A stretch of DNA of 64,000 bases from Clostridia bacterium (GCA_017526525.1 JAFXRG010000023.1:1-64000), one strand, 5' to 3'. Shown: positions 7,023-16,252, numbered from the stretch's first letter. Numbers and translations are program-made. The notes: generated by a model from the sequence alone, not told the origin.

Positions 7023-7572
7023 CCTGAGCCTGCATCTGCTGGATCTGGCGCAGAACAGCATCACCGCCGGGGCAAGCCTGGTGACGATACGGCTGACGCT
7101 GGAGGAAAGCGGAATGCTGATCCTGCAGCTGGAGGACAACGGGAAGGGCATGAGCCCTGAACTGCTTCAGCGGGTGACCAGTCCCTTCGCCACCACCCGG
7201 ACGACCCGCAAGGTCGGACTCGGCATTCCCATGATGAAGGAAAACGCCGAAAAAGCCGGAGGGGTATTTACCCTGGAAAGCGAAGAGGGAAAGGGCACGG
7301 TGCTTACCGCGTCCATGGACACAAAAAATATCGACTGCCTGCCTCCGGGGGATATGAGCGGCACCCTGCTGAGCCTGATGCTGACCAACCCCCTGTCGCC
7401 GGATTTCCGGATTGAAAGCAAAAGCCCGAAAGGGGAAAGCGTTTTCGATACCCGGGAGGTCCGGGCAGCCCTGGGCAGCGACATCCCATTTAACGAGCCT
7501 TCCGTGGCCGCATGGCTGAAGGAAGCACTGGACGAGGAAATGAAAACAATCTTTGGAGGTGTATGGATATGA
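7015..7572 (+). CDS. Histidine-kinase-type ATPase embedded in the hydrogenase operon
   Basis: A 185-residue protein with a HATPase_c domain in its first 105 residues: N-box LDLAQNSI, G1 box EDNGKGM, and G2 box GLGIPMMKENAE. There is no dimerisation/phosphoacceptor His domain and no sensor domain, so it is not a complete histidine kinase; the C-terminal 80 residues are unassigned. It starts with GTG inside the hydC gene (8-base overlap) and ends overlapping the next gene (ATGA), so it is tightly co-translated with hydrogenase subunits. This position between NuoE- and NuoF-like genes recurs in Clostridia. A regulatory role is inferred. Confidence 0.85.
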   Translation: MRDLSLHLLDLAQNSITAGASLVTIRLTLEESGMLILQLEDNGKGMSPELLQRVTSPFATTRTTRKVGLGIPMMKENAEKAGGVFTLESEEGKGTVLTASMDTKNIDCLPPGDMSGTLLSLMLTNPLSPDFRIESKSPKGESVFDTREVRAALGSDIPFNEPSVAAWLKEALDEEMKTIFGGVWI

Positions 7573-7937
7573 AATCTTTGGCAGATCTGGAAGCCATCCG
7601 CGCAAGAACGCTGGAAAACATCAACATGCGCAAGGATCAGGACGCGGCCCGTGTTGTGATCGGCATGGCCACCTGCGGAATTGCCGCCGGCGCACGCCCC
7701 GTGATGCTTGCCTTTATGGATGAAATTCAGAAGCGGAACCTGCAGCACGTTACCGTGAGCCAGACCGGCTGCATCGGAATGTGCCGCTACGAGCCCATGC
7801 TGGACGTGATTCTGCCCGGTCAGGAAAAAGTGACCTACATTCACGTGAAGCCTGAAATGGTACCGCGTATTGTTTCCGAGCACATTGTTAACGGCCATCC
7901 GGTGGCTGAATACACCATCGGCGCCGCAAACGACTGA
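7569..7937 (+). CDS. Small (2Fe-2S) thioredoxin-like ferredoxin
   Basis: A 122-residue protein with MATCGIAAGARP near residue 33 and SQTGCIGMCRYEP near 66. This cysteine pattern of the thioredoxin-like [2Fe-2S] ferredoxin fold is also present in HydC and in the N-terminus of HydB. ATG codons at 7563 and 7569 are both in frame; GGAGG ends at 7559, giving spacings of 3 and 9 bases, so 7569 is chosen, overlapping the previous stop as ATGA. It likely carries electrons for, or assembles with, the hydrogenase; such an extra subunit is seen in many Clostridial hyd operons. Confidence 0.87.
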   Translation: MKSLADLEAIRARTLENINMRKDQDAARVVIGMATCGIAAGARPVMLAFMDEIQKRNLQHVTVSQTGCIGMCRYEPMLDVILPGQEKVTYIHVKPEMVPRIVSEHIVNGHPVAEYTIGAAND

Positions 7938-7956
7938 TTAGAGGAGGAAAACCCAG

Positions 7957-9753
7957 ATGGAGCTTTATCGTTCTCATGTGCTGGTCTGCGGCGGCACCGG
8001 CTGTACTTCATCCGGATCCGCGAAGCTGATTGAACGTTTCGAGGAACAGCTGAAGGAAAAAGGCCTTGACAAGGAAGTCAAGGTGGTCCGTACGGGGTGC
8101 TTCGGACTGTGCGAAGCGGGCCCCGTGGTTATCGTCTATCCTGAAGGAACGTTCTACAGCCGCGTGAAAGAAGAAGACGTGGACGAGATCGTTTCCGAGC
8201 ACCTGCTGAAGGGCCGCAAGGTCCAGCGGCTGGTTTACGTGGATCACAAGACCCATGAATCCAGCGTGCAGAAGAGCCTGAGCGAGATCGGTTTCTACAA
8301 GAAGCAGATGCGTGTTGCGCTGCGGAACTGCGGCGTGATCGATCCGGAAAACATTGACGAATACATCGCGTTCGACGGCTATAAGGCCCTGGCCAAGGCC
8401 CTGACCGAAATGACCCCCGAACAGGTCATTGACGAAGTGCTGAAATCCGGCCTGCGCGGCCGCGGCGGCGCCGGTTTCCCCACCGGCAAAAAGTGGCAGT
8501 TTGCCCGGGCAACCCAGGCGGAGCACAAATACTTCGTCTGCAATGCGGACGAGGGTGACCCCGGCGCGTTCATGGACCGGTCCCTGCTGGAAGGCGATCC
8601 CCACGCGATTCTGGAAGCCATGGCCATCGGCGGATACGCCATCGGCGCGGATGAAGGCTGGATCTACGTCCGTGCGGAGTACCCCATCGCCGTAAAACGG
8701 CTGGAGAAGGCCATTGAACAGGCACATGAATACGGCCTGCTGGGCAACAACATTTTCGGCACCGATTTCAATTTTGACATTCACATCCGCCTGGGCGCCG
8801 GCGCTTTCGTGTGCGGCGAGGAAACCGCCCTGATGGCCTCCATTGAAGGCAAACGCGGCGAACCCCGGCCGAAGCCCCCGTTCCCGGCGGTGAAGGGCCT
8901 GTTTGAAAGCCCCACCAACATCAACAACGTTGAAACCCTGGGGAACGTGGCCCAGATCATTCTGAAGGGCGCCGACTGGTTCCGGTCCATCGGTACCGAG
9001 CGCTCTCCCGGCACGAAGGTCTTCGCACTGGGCGGAAAGATCAACAACACCGGCCTGGTGGAAGTTCCCATGGGAATTCCGCTCCGGACCATTATTGAAG
9101 ATATTGGCGGCGGATGCCCCAATGGCAAGAAATTCAAGGCTGTGCAGACCGGCGGTCCTTCCGGCGGATGCATCCCGGCCAGCCTGCTGGATACCCCCGT
9201 GGAATATGACACGCTGACCGCGATCGGCGCCATGATGGGTTCCGGCGGTATGATCGTAATGGACGAAGACAACTGTATGGTTGACATTGCCCGCTTCTTC
9301 CTGGACTTCACCGTGGACGAAAGCTGCGGCAAGTGCACTCCCTGCCGGGTCGGTACCCGCCGGATGCTGGAGATCCTGGAGCGGATTACCCAGGGCAAGG
9401 GCGAGGAAGGCGATATCGAGAAGCTGCAGGAGCTGGCCGAAAGCATCAAGAACAGCGCCCTGTGCGGCCTGGGCCAGACGGCTCCAAACCCCGTGCTTTC
9501 CACCATCAAGTATTTCCGGGATGAGTATGAAGCTCATATCCGCGAAAAACGGTGCCCGGCGCATCACTGCCAGGCCCTGCTGAATTACGAGATCACCGAC
9601 GCATGCCGCGGATGTACCGCCTGCGCACGGAAGTGCCCGGTGGGCGCCATTACCGGCAACGTGAAGGAACGCCATGTGATCGATCAGTCCAAGTGCATCA
9701 AGTGCGGATCTTGCATTGCAACCTGTAAGTTCGGCGCTATCGTGAAGAAGTAA
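7957..9753 (+). CDS. hydB: HydB: NuoF-like flavoprotein subunit of bifurcating hydrogenase
   Basis: A 598-residue NADH-binding flavoprotein. Domains in order: N-terminal thioredoxin-like [2Fe-2S] (CGGTGCTSSGS and RTGCFGLCEAGP), the FMN/NADH NuoF core with GRGGAGFPTGKKW near residue 169, the NuoF [4Fe-4S] motif ESCGKCTPCR near 455, and two C-terminal [4Fe-4S] motifs (CRGCTACARKCP and CIKCGSCIATCK) after 550. Size and domain order match HydB/HndC of trimeric and tetrameric NAD(P)-linked [FeFe] hydrogenases. It receives or delivers electrons at NAD(H), and its FMN is the likely bifurcation site. GAGGAGG lies 9 bases before the ATG; hydA follows after 23 bases. Confidence 0.95.
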   Translation: MELYRSHVLVCGGTGCTSSGSAKLIERFEEQLKEKGLDKEVKVVRTGCFGLCEAGPVVIVYPEGTFYSRVKEEDVDEIVSEHLLKGRKVQRLVYVDHKTHESSVQKSLSEIGFYKKQMRVALRNCGVIDPENIDEYIAFDGYKALAKALTEMTPEQVIDEVLKSGLRGRGGAGFPTGKKWQFARATQAEHKYFVCNADEGDPGAFMDRSLLEGDPHAILEAMAIGGYAIGADEGWIYVRAEYPIAVKRLEKAIEQAHEYGLLGNNIFGTDFNFDIHIRLGAGAFVCGEETALMASIEGKRGEPRPKPPFPAVKGLFESPTNINNVETLGNVAQIILKGADWFRSIGTERSPGTKVFALGGKINNTGLVEVPMGIPLRTIIEDIGGGCPNGKKFKAVQTGGPSGGCIPASLLDTPVEYDTLTAIGAMMGSGGMIVMDEDNCMVDIARFFLDFTVDESCGKCTPCRVGTRRMLEILERITQGKGEEGDIEKLQELAESIKNSALCGLGQTAPNPVLSTIKYFRDEYEAHIREKRCPAHHCQALLNYEITDACRGCTACARKCPVGAITGNVKERHVIDQSKCIKCGSCIATCKFGAIVKK

Positions 9754-9776
9754 TCGTGCGAGGAGGAACAACACAA

Positions 9777-11525
9777 ATGGAAAATCTCGTTAAGCTTACG
9801 ATTGACGGCGTCAGTGTTGAAGTCCCCGCCGGCACGACGGTTCTGGAAGCCGCGAAGAAGGCTGGCATCAACATCCCCACGCTGTGTTACCTGAAAGACA
9901 TCAACCAGATCGGCGCCTGCCGCATGTGTATCGTTGATACCGGCGCCCGCGCCTTCGGCGCAGCCTGCGTGCTGCCCGTTTCCCCGAATATGGTCGTCAA
10001 GACCAATACCCCCAAGCTCCGGGCGGCCCGCAAGATCAACCTGGAACTGCTGCTGAGCAATCACGACAAGCGCTGCCTGGACTGCGCCCGCAACCAGAAG
10101 TGCGAACTGCAGCAGATGTGTATCGACCTGGGCGTTGAAGATGTGGACAAGTTCAAGGGCAAGATGAACGAGTATGACATCGACGACCTGAGCCCCTCCA
10201 TCGTCCGGAACAACAACAAGTGCATCCTGTGCCGCCGCTGCGTTGCTGCCTGCAACAACACCCAGGCCGTGGGCGTGATCGGCCCCATGGGACGCGGATT
10301 CAAGACCAAGATCGGCAGCGCCTGGGAACAGCCGCTGAACGAAGTGGCCTGCATCAACTGCGGTCAGTGTATCGCGGCCTGCCCCACCGGCGCGCTGTAT
10401 GAAAAGGATTCCACCAAGGCGGTCTGGGACCTGCTGGCGGATGAAACCAAGCATGTGGTTGTGCAGCCCGCTCCCGCGGTCCGCGCCGCGCTGGGTGAAG
10501 AGTTTGGAATGCCCATGGGCACTTCCGTAACCGGAAAACTGGCTGCCGCACTGCGCCGCCTGGGCTTCGAAAAAGTGTTTGATACGGACTGGGGCGCGGA
10601 CCTGACCATCATGGAAGAGGGCACCGAGTTCATCGGCCGGCTGACCAAGGGCGGCGTGCTGCCCATGATCACCAGCTGCTCTCCCGGCTGGATCAAGTTC
10701 TGCGAAACCTATTATCCGGACTTCATTGACAACCTGAGCTCCTGCAAGTCTCCCCATGAGATGGAAGGCGCCATGATCAAGAGCTACTGGGCGGAGAAGG
10801 AAGGCATCGATCCCAAGGATATCCGCGTGGTATCCGTGATGCCCTGTACTGCCAAGAAGTTTGAGGCAAAGCGTCCCGAGCTGAGCCACAACGGCCTGCC
10901 GGACGTGGACGAAGTCATCACCACCCGCGAACTGGCCCGCATGATCAAGGAAGCCGGCATCGACTTCGTGAACCTGCCGGACGAAGACTTTGATCCCATG
11001 CTGGGCGAAAGCACCGGCGCAGGCGTTATCTTCGGCGCCACCGGCGGCGTGATGGAAGCCGCGCTGCGCACCGTTTACGAAAAGGTGACCGGCAAGACGC
11101 TGGACAACGTGGACTTCAACGACGTCCGCGGTATCCAGGGCGTGAAGGAAGCCACTGTGAAAGTGGGAGACCTGGATGTGAACGTGGCGGTAGCCCACGG
11201 CACCGCCAACGCGGCGAAACTGCTGGACAGCATTCGCAGCGGAGAAAAGACCTACCACTTCATCGAGATCATGGGATGCCCCGGCGGCTGCGTAACCGGC
11301 GGCGGACAGCCCATCGTGAACGCCCAGACCCGGATGGAATGCGATCCCAAGGTTCTCCGCGCGGCTGCCCTTTACCGGGAAGACGCGAACAAGCCCGAAC
11401 GGAAGAGCCACGAAAACGCTTCCATCATGGCCGTCTACAAGGACTACCTGGGCGAGCCCAACAGCCATCTGGCTCACGAGCTGCTGCATACCCACTACAC
11501 CAAGCGGGAAAAATACAGCAAATAA
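9777..11525 (+). CDS. hydA: HydA: catalytic [FeFe] hydrogenase subunit
   Basis: A 582-residue catalytic subunit. The N-terminus has a plant-type [2Fe-2S] domain (CYLKDINQIGACRMC), a His/Cys [4Fe-4S] motif (HDKRCLDCARNQKC) and two ferredoxin clusters (CILCRRCVAAC and CINCGQCIAAC). The H-cluster domain carries L1 TSCSPGW (299-305), L2 MPCTAKKFE (355-363) and L3 EIMGCPGGCVTGGGQP (497-512). The C-terminus has the small-subunit-like SHENASIMAVYKDYLGEP. This is the HndD/HydA type that oxidises or produces H2 while coupling NADH and ferredoxin. An in-frame GTG at 9756 is upstream of the AGGAGG site; ATG 9777 is correctly spaced. Confidence 0.95.
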   Translation: MENLVKLTIDGVSVEVPAGTTVLEAAKKAGINIPTLCYLKDINQIGACRMCIVDTGARAFGAACVLPVSPNMVVKTNTPKLRAARKINLELLLSNHDKRCLDCARNQKCELQQMCIDLGVEDVDKFKGKMNEYDIDDLSPSIVRNNNKCILCRRCVAACNNTQAVGVIGPMGRGFKTKIGSAWEQPLNEVACINCGQCIAACPTGALYEKDSTKAVWDLLADETKHVVVQPAPAVRAALGEEFGMPMGTSVTGKLAAALRRLGFEKVFDTDWGADLTIMEEGTEFIGRLTKGGVLPMITSCSPGWIKFCETYYPDFIDNLSSCKSPHEMEGAMIKSYWAEKEGIDPKDIRVVSVMPCTAKKFEAKRPELSHNGLPDVDEVITTRELARMIKEAGIDFVNLPDEDFDPMLGESTGAGVIFGATGGVMEAALRTVYEKVTGKTLDNVDFNDVRGIQGVKEATVKVGDLDVNVAVAHGTANAAKLLDSIRSGEKTYHFIEIMGCPGGCVTGGGQPIVNAQTRMECDPKVLRAAALYREDANKPERKSHENASIMAVYKDYLGEPNSHLAHELLHTHYTKREKYSK

Positions 11526-11595
11526 TCCCGGTTCTTTGTACCGGCATGGAGCCATCCGGCCGGCAAAACAATGAATCGCGGAACCATGCACAACT

Positions 11596-11632
11596 CCGGC
11601 GCTCTCTGTACAGAGGGCGCCGGTTTGTGTTA
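11596..11632 (+). terminator. Terminator of the hydrogenase operon
   Basis: CCGGCGCTCTC (from 11596) pairs with its complement ending GGCGCCGG (11623) around a small TGTA loop, one of the strongest hairpins in the window, followed by TTTGTGTT. It lies 70 bases after hydA. Confidence 0.82.
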
Positions 11633-11700
11633 AAATAACAGGCAGTCTGAAGACCTGAAAAACAAACGGGAAGGCGGATTCCCGGATACGGAGGCGCAGC

Positions 11701-12501
11701 ATGATTCGCGAAGTCAGGATCAGCACGGTGGAGGATCTGATGCCCCTGCTGAGTGAGCAGGAATACCGGCCGGAACTGGGAAGAAACCGGAGCGGATATC
11801 TTTACCGGGGAATGCCGGATGCTTCCTACCGGATGGTTACAAGCCTGAGCCGCTGCTGCAAGCAGCTGCAGAAGACACTGGAGCCTGCCATCCTGAACAA
11901 TTTCGCAAAATATGCCCTGCGGGACGATCCCACGGTGACCCAGAGTGTCTGGCACCAGATGATCACCGGGCAGCATAACGGACTGCCGACGCGGCTGCTG
12001 GACTGGACCCACTCTGCGCTGGTTGCCCTGCACTTTGCCATGACGGAGGAAAACCTGGCGGACATGGAAGCCAGGGATTGCACAGTGTGGCGGATTGACA
12101 TGAACGAACAGATCAATCACCTGCCGGAAAAATACCGGCTGGCGGTCGGCCGGGAACAGACCACCCTGTTTTCCGTTGAGATGCTGAGCAGGCTGGCGTC
12201 ATCGCTGGAGGAATACGATACGGACATGGGAGACCGTTCCATGGTCATCATTGAGCCTCCGAGCACCAACAACCGGATTATTATGCAATACTCCTTTTTT
12301 GCCGTCATTCCCACGGACATGACGGACATTGAAGGATTTCTGGATGCGCATACCCGGAACACGGTGAAATACGTCATCGACCGGAAACTGCGCTGGCGGG
12401 TGCGCGATATGCTGGATTCCCTGAACATCAGCGAACGCCTGCTGTATCCGGGACTGGAAGGGCTCAGCAAATGGATTGCCCGGCATTACTATGTGAAATG
12501 A
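11701..12501 (+). CDS. FRG-domain protein
   Basis: A 266-residue protein made almost entirely of one FRG domain. The Arg-Gly signature is in YLYRGMPDASYRM (residues 34-46), and the most conserved family segment is QHNGLPTRLLDWTHS (near 90) continuing into ALHFA. FRG domains are found alone or fused to other modules and have been linked to anti-phage defence and possibly nucleotide chemistry, but the biochemical function is unsettled. It stands between a strong terminator and a serine hydrolase gene; no other defence gene is adjacent. GATACGGAGGCGC supplies the ribosome binding site. Confidence 0.85.
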   Translation: MIREVRISTVEDLMPLLSEQEYRPELGRNRSGYLYRGMPDASYRMVTSLSRCCKQLQKTLEPAILNNFAKYALRDDPTVTQSVWHQMITGQHNGLPTRLLDWTHSALVALHFAMTEENLADMEARDCTVWRIDMNEQINHLPEKYRLAVGREQTTLFSVEMLSRLASSLEEYDTDMGDRSMVIIEPPSTNNRIIMQYSFFAVIPTDMTDIEGFLDAHTRNTVKYVIDRKLRWRVRDMLDSLNISERLLYPGLEGLSKWIARHYYVK

Positions 12502-12538
12502 TGAACCGAAGTAACGGACAAAGGAGAACGGCGTCAAA

Positions 12539-13897
12539 ATGAAGGGAACGGGACTGGAAAAACGAATCGAAAGCTTTGCGGAACGCCTTACCCGGGAGGA
12601 TGTGAACCTGTACGGGTTCCTTCTGTCCGTGGGAGGAAAGGAAAAGGCCGGCGCCTTCCGGCCGCCCTTTACCGAAGACCGGACGCACCGGATGTATTCC
12701 GTCAGCAAGACGATGGTCGCATGCGCCATCGGGATGCTGATGGAGAAGGGAAAACTGCGGCTGGAGGATCACATTACCGATTATTTCCAGGACCTGCTGC
12801 CGGATCATCCGAGCCCCTGGCTGCTGCATCTGACGATCCGGGACATGCTGCGCATGGCAACCTGCTACCGGGTGACGGCATACCGGGAATACGAGGACGA
12901 AGACTGGACCCGGCCGTTTTTTACCGGGCATCCGGATCACGAACCGGGCACGGTTTTCAATTACGACACGGGAAACAGCCAGGTGCTTTCCAGCCTGGTG
13001 AAACGACTGGCCGGGGAAGAGGTTATTGATTACCTGGAGCAGCGGCTGTTCACCCCGCTGGGGTGCGAGGACCGGCGGTACTGGCTGCGGGACCCCTCCG
13101 GACAGTGCACCGGCGGGACCGGCCTGTGCATGAGCCTGCGGGACCTGAACCGGGTGGCGCTGTGCCTGAGCCGCGGCGGCGACGGACTGATTCCGGACTG
13201 GTTTGTACGGGAAATGCAGAAAAAGCAGATTGATACGCTCCTGCAGGGAAACGAGGAGGAACAATACGGATACGGCTGGCAGTGCTGGCGTACCCGGGCC
13301 GGATGGGTTCTGTACGGCATGGGAGGACAGCTGGCGGTAATCTGTCCCGAAAAGGATGCGGTGCTGTGCACCATCGCGGATGTACGGCTGGATCCCTGCG
13401 GTATGCAGCGGATTTACAACGCTTTCTTTGAAGAGGTCTATCCCTGGCTGGACCGGGAGGATATGGAACCGCGGCGCTTTCAGCTGCCTCCGCTGAACCT
13501 CCGGGAAGATCCGGCGGCCGAAAAAGTCAGGGCGGGGGAATATATTTTCCCGGAAGGGAACGACCTGGGTTGGAAACGGCTCCGGGTATACGGGGACCGG
13601 CTGGAATACGAAAACGCCCGGGGAAACTGCATCCTGCCCCTGCCGGAAGGAGAAACACGGGTATGCGGATATCCCGGATGGGACGGAGTGCCTGCCATCG
13701 TATCGGCGGGATGGTTTGCGGACCGGTCGCTGCGGGTCCGCTGCCACGCCATCGGCGACTGCCCCTGCGGATTTGACATGGTGATTTCCTTTACGGAAAA
13801 TGCGGAAGCCGTGACCGTGCAGGCGCGGCGGTCCTATGACCCGCTGACGCACGGGTATGACGGAGCGGCCAGCGGCATCCGGGGAGAGCACAGATGA
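12539..13897 (+). CDS. Serine beta-lactamase-like hydrolase
   Basis: A 452-residue penicillin-binding-protein/class C beta-lactamase-fold protein without a signal peptide. The catalytic SxxK is SVSK near residue 58 (MYSVSKTM), the second motif region is NYDTGNSQ near 142, and YGMGGQ near 259 corresponds to the KTG-like strand. The C-terminal third (after about 310) is a beta-rich extension of unknown role. Cytoplasmic proteins of this group are usually esterases or amidases of unknown substrate, not antibiotic-resistance enzymes. Its stop overlaps the start of the AraC-type regulator (ATGA), so it may belong to the sugar-utilisation locus downstream. Confidence 0.82.
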   Translation: MKGTGLEKRIESFAERLTREDVNLYGFLLSVGGKEKAGAFRPPFTEDRTHRMYSVSKTMVACAIGMLMEKGKLRLEDHITDYFQDLLPDHPSPWLLHLTIRDMLRMATCYRVTAYREYEDEDWTRPFFTGHPDHEPGTVFNYDTGNSQVLSSLVKRLAGEEVIDYLEQRLFTPLGCEDRRYWLRDPSGQCTGGTGLCMSLRDLNRVALCLSRGGDGLIPDWFVREMQKKQIDTLLQGNEEEQYGYGWQCWRTRAGWVLYGMGGQLAVICPEKDAVLCTIADVRLDPCGMQRIYNAFFEEVYPWLDREDMEPRRFQLPPLNLREDPAAEKVRAGEYIFPEGNDLGWKRLRVYGDRLEYENARGNCILPLPEGETRVCGYPGWDGVPAIVSAGWFADRSLRVRCHAIGDCPCGFDMVISFTENAEAVTVQARRSYDPLTHGYDGAASGIRGEHR

Positions 13898-16068
13898 GAT
13901 ATTTTCACAGCGGGGTTTTCAAACGCCTTTTCCTGTCCTATACCCTGATTATTGTGCTGGTTTTCGGGGCTTTCATCGGATGGTCCGCGATCACCTACCG
14001 GCGGGAAACGACGGAGCTGACCCGGAGGGAATGGACCCAGCGGGCGATTGCATGGGGAACCTGGATGGACCAGCAGCTGATGCAGGCGCAGATGCTCTGC
14101 GCTTCCGTGAACGCGTCGGAAAGCGCCCGGTCTTCCCTGCAGACCGTGTTTGTTGAAAAGGGAACCATGAGTTCCCTGCAGATGTACAACCTGCTGGGAG
14201 ACCTGACCCGGATTATGGGTTCCGCACACAGCACCAGCCTGTACAGCCTGGTGCTGGCCTTTCAGGGAGAAGCGAAGGTTTATCTGCCGGGATATGTTTA
14301 TTCGGTGGAAGGCAAATGCCAGGCGCTGCCCATTTCCCCGTACCTGGGCGTATCCACGGCAGCGAAGCTTATGGGGATCAGCGGAAACCAGATGATGCTC
14401 AACAAGGAATACCTGATTTACGGGGAGGCCTATAACGGCTTCGGCAGCCAGAGCTCCATCAAGGGAGAGGTGCTGGTCCTGATGGAGCAGGACCAGATGC
14501 GCTCCGCCCTGCGGGACCGGGTGGGGGAGCAGGCTGCGGTGCGGATTCTCCGCAGGGGACAGCCGGCCTTCGGATCCGGGGATCCGGAGGGAGAGGTTTT
14601 TTCCGTTAAAAGCCTGGTGGACAATACCCTGGAATACGAGGTTTTTGTTCCGAAACGACTGATGAACGCGCCGCTGCCCCTGACCGCGCTGATTCCCCTG
14701 GCGGTTATGGGACTGGTGAGCCTGCTGTTCATTCTGCTGACCTACCATATTTCCCGGCGGTATTACCGCCCCATTGACGAGATTCACCAGCTGATGGGAG
14801 AACGGCCGGCCGCTGCCGAAACTGCCGAAAGCCAGGACAAGGACAACGAGTTTGACGCCATCATCCGGGGAATCAGCAGCCTCATCGGCGAGCGAAACGG
14901 CTATCGGGAAAAAATGGTGACCATTACCCCTTATGCCCGGCAGGGCATGCTGCAGGCGGCGATCCGCGGGGCAGACCGGCCCGGGATGCTGGTGGAGGAG
15001 CAGTTTACCGAGCTGAAACAAAATTACTATATGGCGGGGATCGTGAACCTGGCCATTACCCGGGAAACGGCGGCCGCGGAACGGAAATACCGGGACCTGC
15101 AGGCGCTGGTTCTGTCCGCCTGCAGGGATCTGGGCAATTCGGAGATTCAGGTTGCCGCAGTTCCCGAAAACCTTCAGAACACTTTTGTGATTGCTGCCAG
15201 CGATGAAAAGGAAGCTTTCGACAATTTCTTCTACCGGCTGTACAGCGAGATGCAGGAACAGGTCGGGGATGAGAACACCGTGATCACCATCGGCGTCAGC
15301 CGGCGGGAAAGCGACCTGGACCGGCTGGGCGAAGCCTGCCGGGAGGCGCAGACCTCCCTGAACCAGATGCTGACCGGAGGCCGGGGAACCGTATATTTCC
15401 CGGAGGACAGATCCGGCGATTCCGCCGGGTATTATTTCCCGAAGGATGCCCAGAAACAGATGGTGCGGCTGCTGAAGGAGGGAAACCTGGAGGGGCTGAA
15501 CGCGCTGCTGGACGATATTTACCAGAAAAATATGGTGGAGGCGGATCTGCCGGCCGCGGAGGCCCGGCAGATGGCGGACGAACTGTACTGGACGATCCGC
15601 AAAGCGCTGCGGAACGCCTACGACATGAGCACGACCCATGTGCGGATGGAGCCTATCCGGGAAGCGGCAACCATGGAGGAAATCTTTTCCTATTACCGCC
15701 AGGTGTTTGCCGCCAGCCTGCAGGAAACCCCCGCACAGGAAAACGAAAGCAGCGAGCGGTCGCTGGAACAGGAAATCTGCTCCTATCTGGAGGAGCATCT
15801 GTTTGATCCCGGCCTGAGCCTGAACCTGGTGGCGGACCGGTTCGGCGTATCCGCGAAAATGATCGGGCTGATCTGCAGGAAACGGTACGGGCAGACCTTC
15901 CTGAACTATGTACGGGATCAGCAGATCCGCCGGGCGGCAGAGCTGCTGAAGGAAACGGACCTGAGCCTGGAAGAGGTCAGCAGCCGGTGCGGATTTACCA
16001 ACATCCTGACTTTCCGGAGGAATTTCAAGGCGGTGATGGGGGTCAATCCGAGTGAATACAGGGATTAG
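13894..16068 (+). CDS. Membrane-anchored AraC/YesN-type transcriptional regulator
   Basis: A 724-residue protein with a first membrane helix at about residues 10-30, an extracytoplasmic sensing region of about 230 residues, and a second helix at about 260-285. A cytoplasmic linker region follows, and an AraC-type double helix-turn-helix lies at 625-724 (LVADRFGVSAKMIG and LEEVSSRCGFTNILTFRRNF). This architecture is typical of Firmicutes regulators next to oligosaccharide ABC transporters. It probably senses a sugar outside the cell and activates the transporter and pectinesterase genes immediately downstream. It is translationally coupled to the serine hydrolase (ATGA) and is followed by a strong terminator. 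Confidence 0.9.
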   Translation: MRYFHSGVFKRLFLSYTLIIVLVFGAFIGWSAITYRRETTELTRREWTQRAIAWGTWMDQQLMQAQMLCASVNASESARSSLQTVFVEKGTMSSLQMYNLLGDLTRIMGSAHSTSLYSLVLAFQGEAKVYLPGYVYSVEGKCQALPISPYLGVSTAAKLMGISGNQMMLNKEYLIYGEAYNGFGSQSSIKGEVLVLMEQDQMRSALRDRVGEQAAVRILRRGQPAFGSGDPEGEVFSVKSLVDNTLEYEVFVPKRLMNAPLPLTALIPLAVMGLVSLLFILLTYHISRRYYRPIDEIHQLMGERPAAAETAESQDKDNEFDAIIRGISSLIGERNGYREKMVTITPYARQGMLQAAIRGADRPGMLVEEQFTELKQNYYMAGIVNLAITRETAAAERKYRDLQALVLSACRDLGNSEIQVAAVPENLQNTFVIAASDEKEAFDNFFYRLYSEMQEQVGDENTVITIGVSRRESDLDRLGEACREAQTSLNQMLTGGRGTVYFPEDRSGDSAGYYFPKDAQKQMVRLLKEGNLEGLNALLDDIYQKNMVEADLPAAEARQMADELYWTIRKALRNAYDMSTTHVRMEPIREAATMEEIFSYYRQVFAASLQETPAQENESSERSLEQEICSYLEEHLFDPGLSLNLVADRFGVSAKMIGLICRKRYGQTFLNYVRDQQIRRAAELLKETDLSLEEVSSRCGFTNILTFRRNFKAVMGVNPSEYRD

Positions 16069-16139
16069 CGGTTTTTCATGAATCAATTCGGGAATCGGCC
16101 GGATTTGATTCATCCTGTCAAAAGAGGCAGATTTGGAAC

Positions 16140-16178
16140 CAAAAAAGACAAGCATGATTTGATGCTTGTCTTTTTTTT
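16140..16178 (+). terminator. Strong intrinsic terminator after the AraC-type regulator
   Basis: AAAAAAGACAAGCAT and ATGCTTGTCTTTTTT form a long hairpin around a short GATTTG loop, with a run of eight T. It separates the regulator from the transporter genes. The 75-base remainder before the first permease shows no clear promoter. Confidence 0.92.
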
Positions 16179-16252
16179 CGGGATTCTGCTATCGTGATTG
16201 CGAAACGGAGAGCAACCGCAAAACAAAAACGAGCAAGGGAGGGAAAGGAATC

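Noticed and set aside
12539-13897. Antibiotic-resistance beta-lactamase
   Set aside because: The protein lacks a signal peptide, has a long unrelated C-terminal domain and sits in a sugar-utilisation context.
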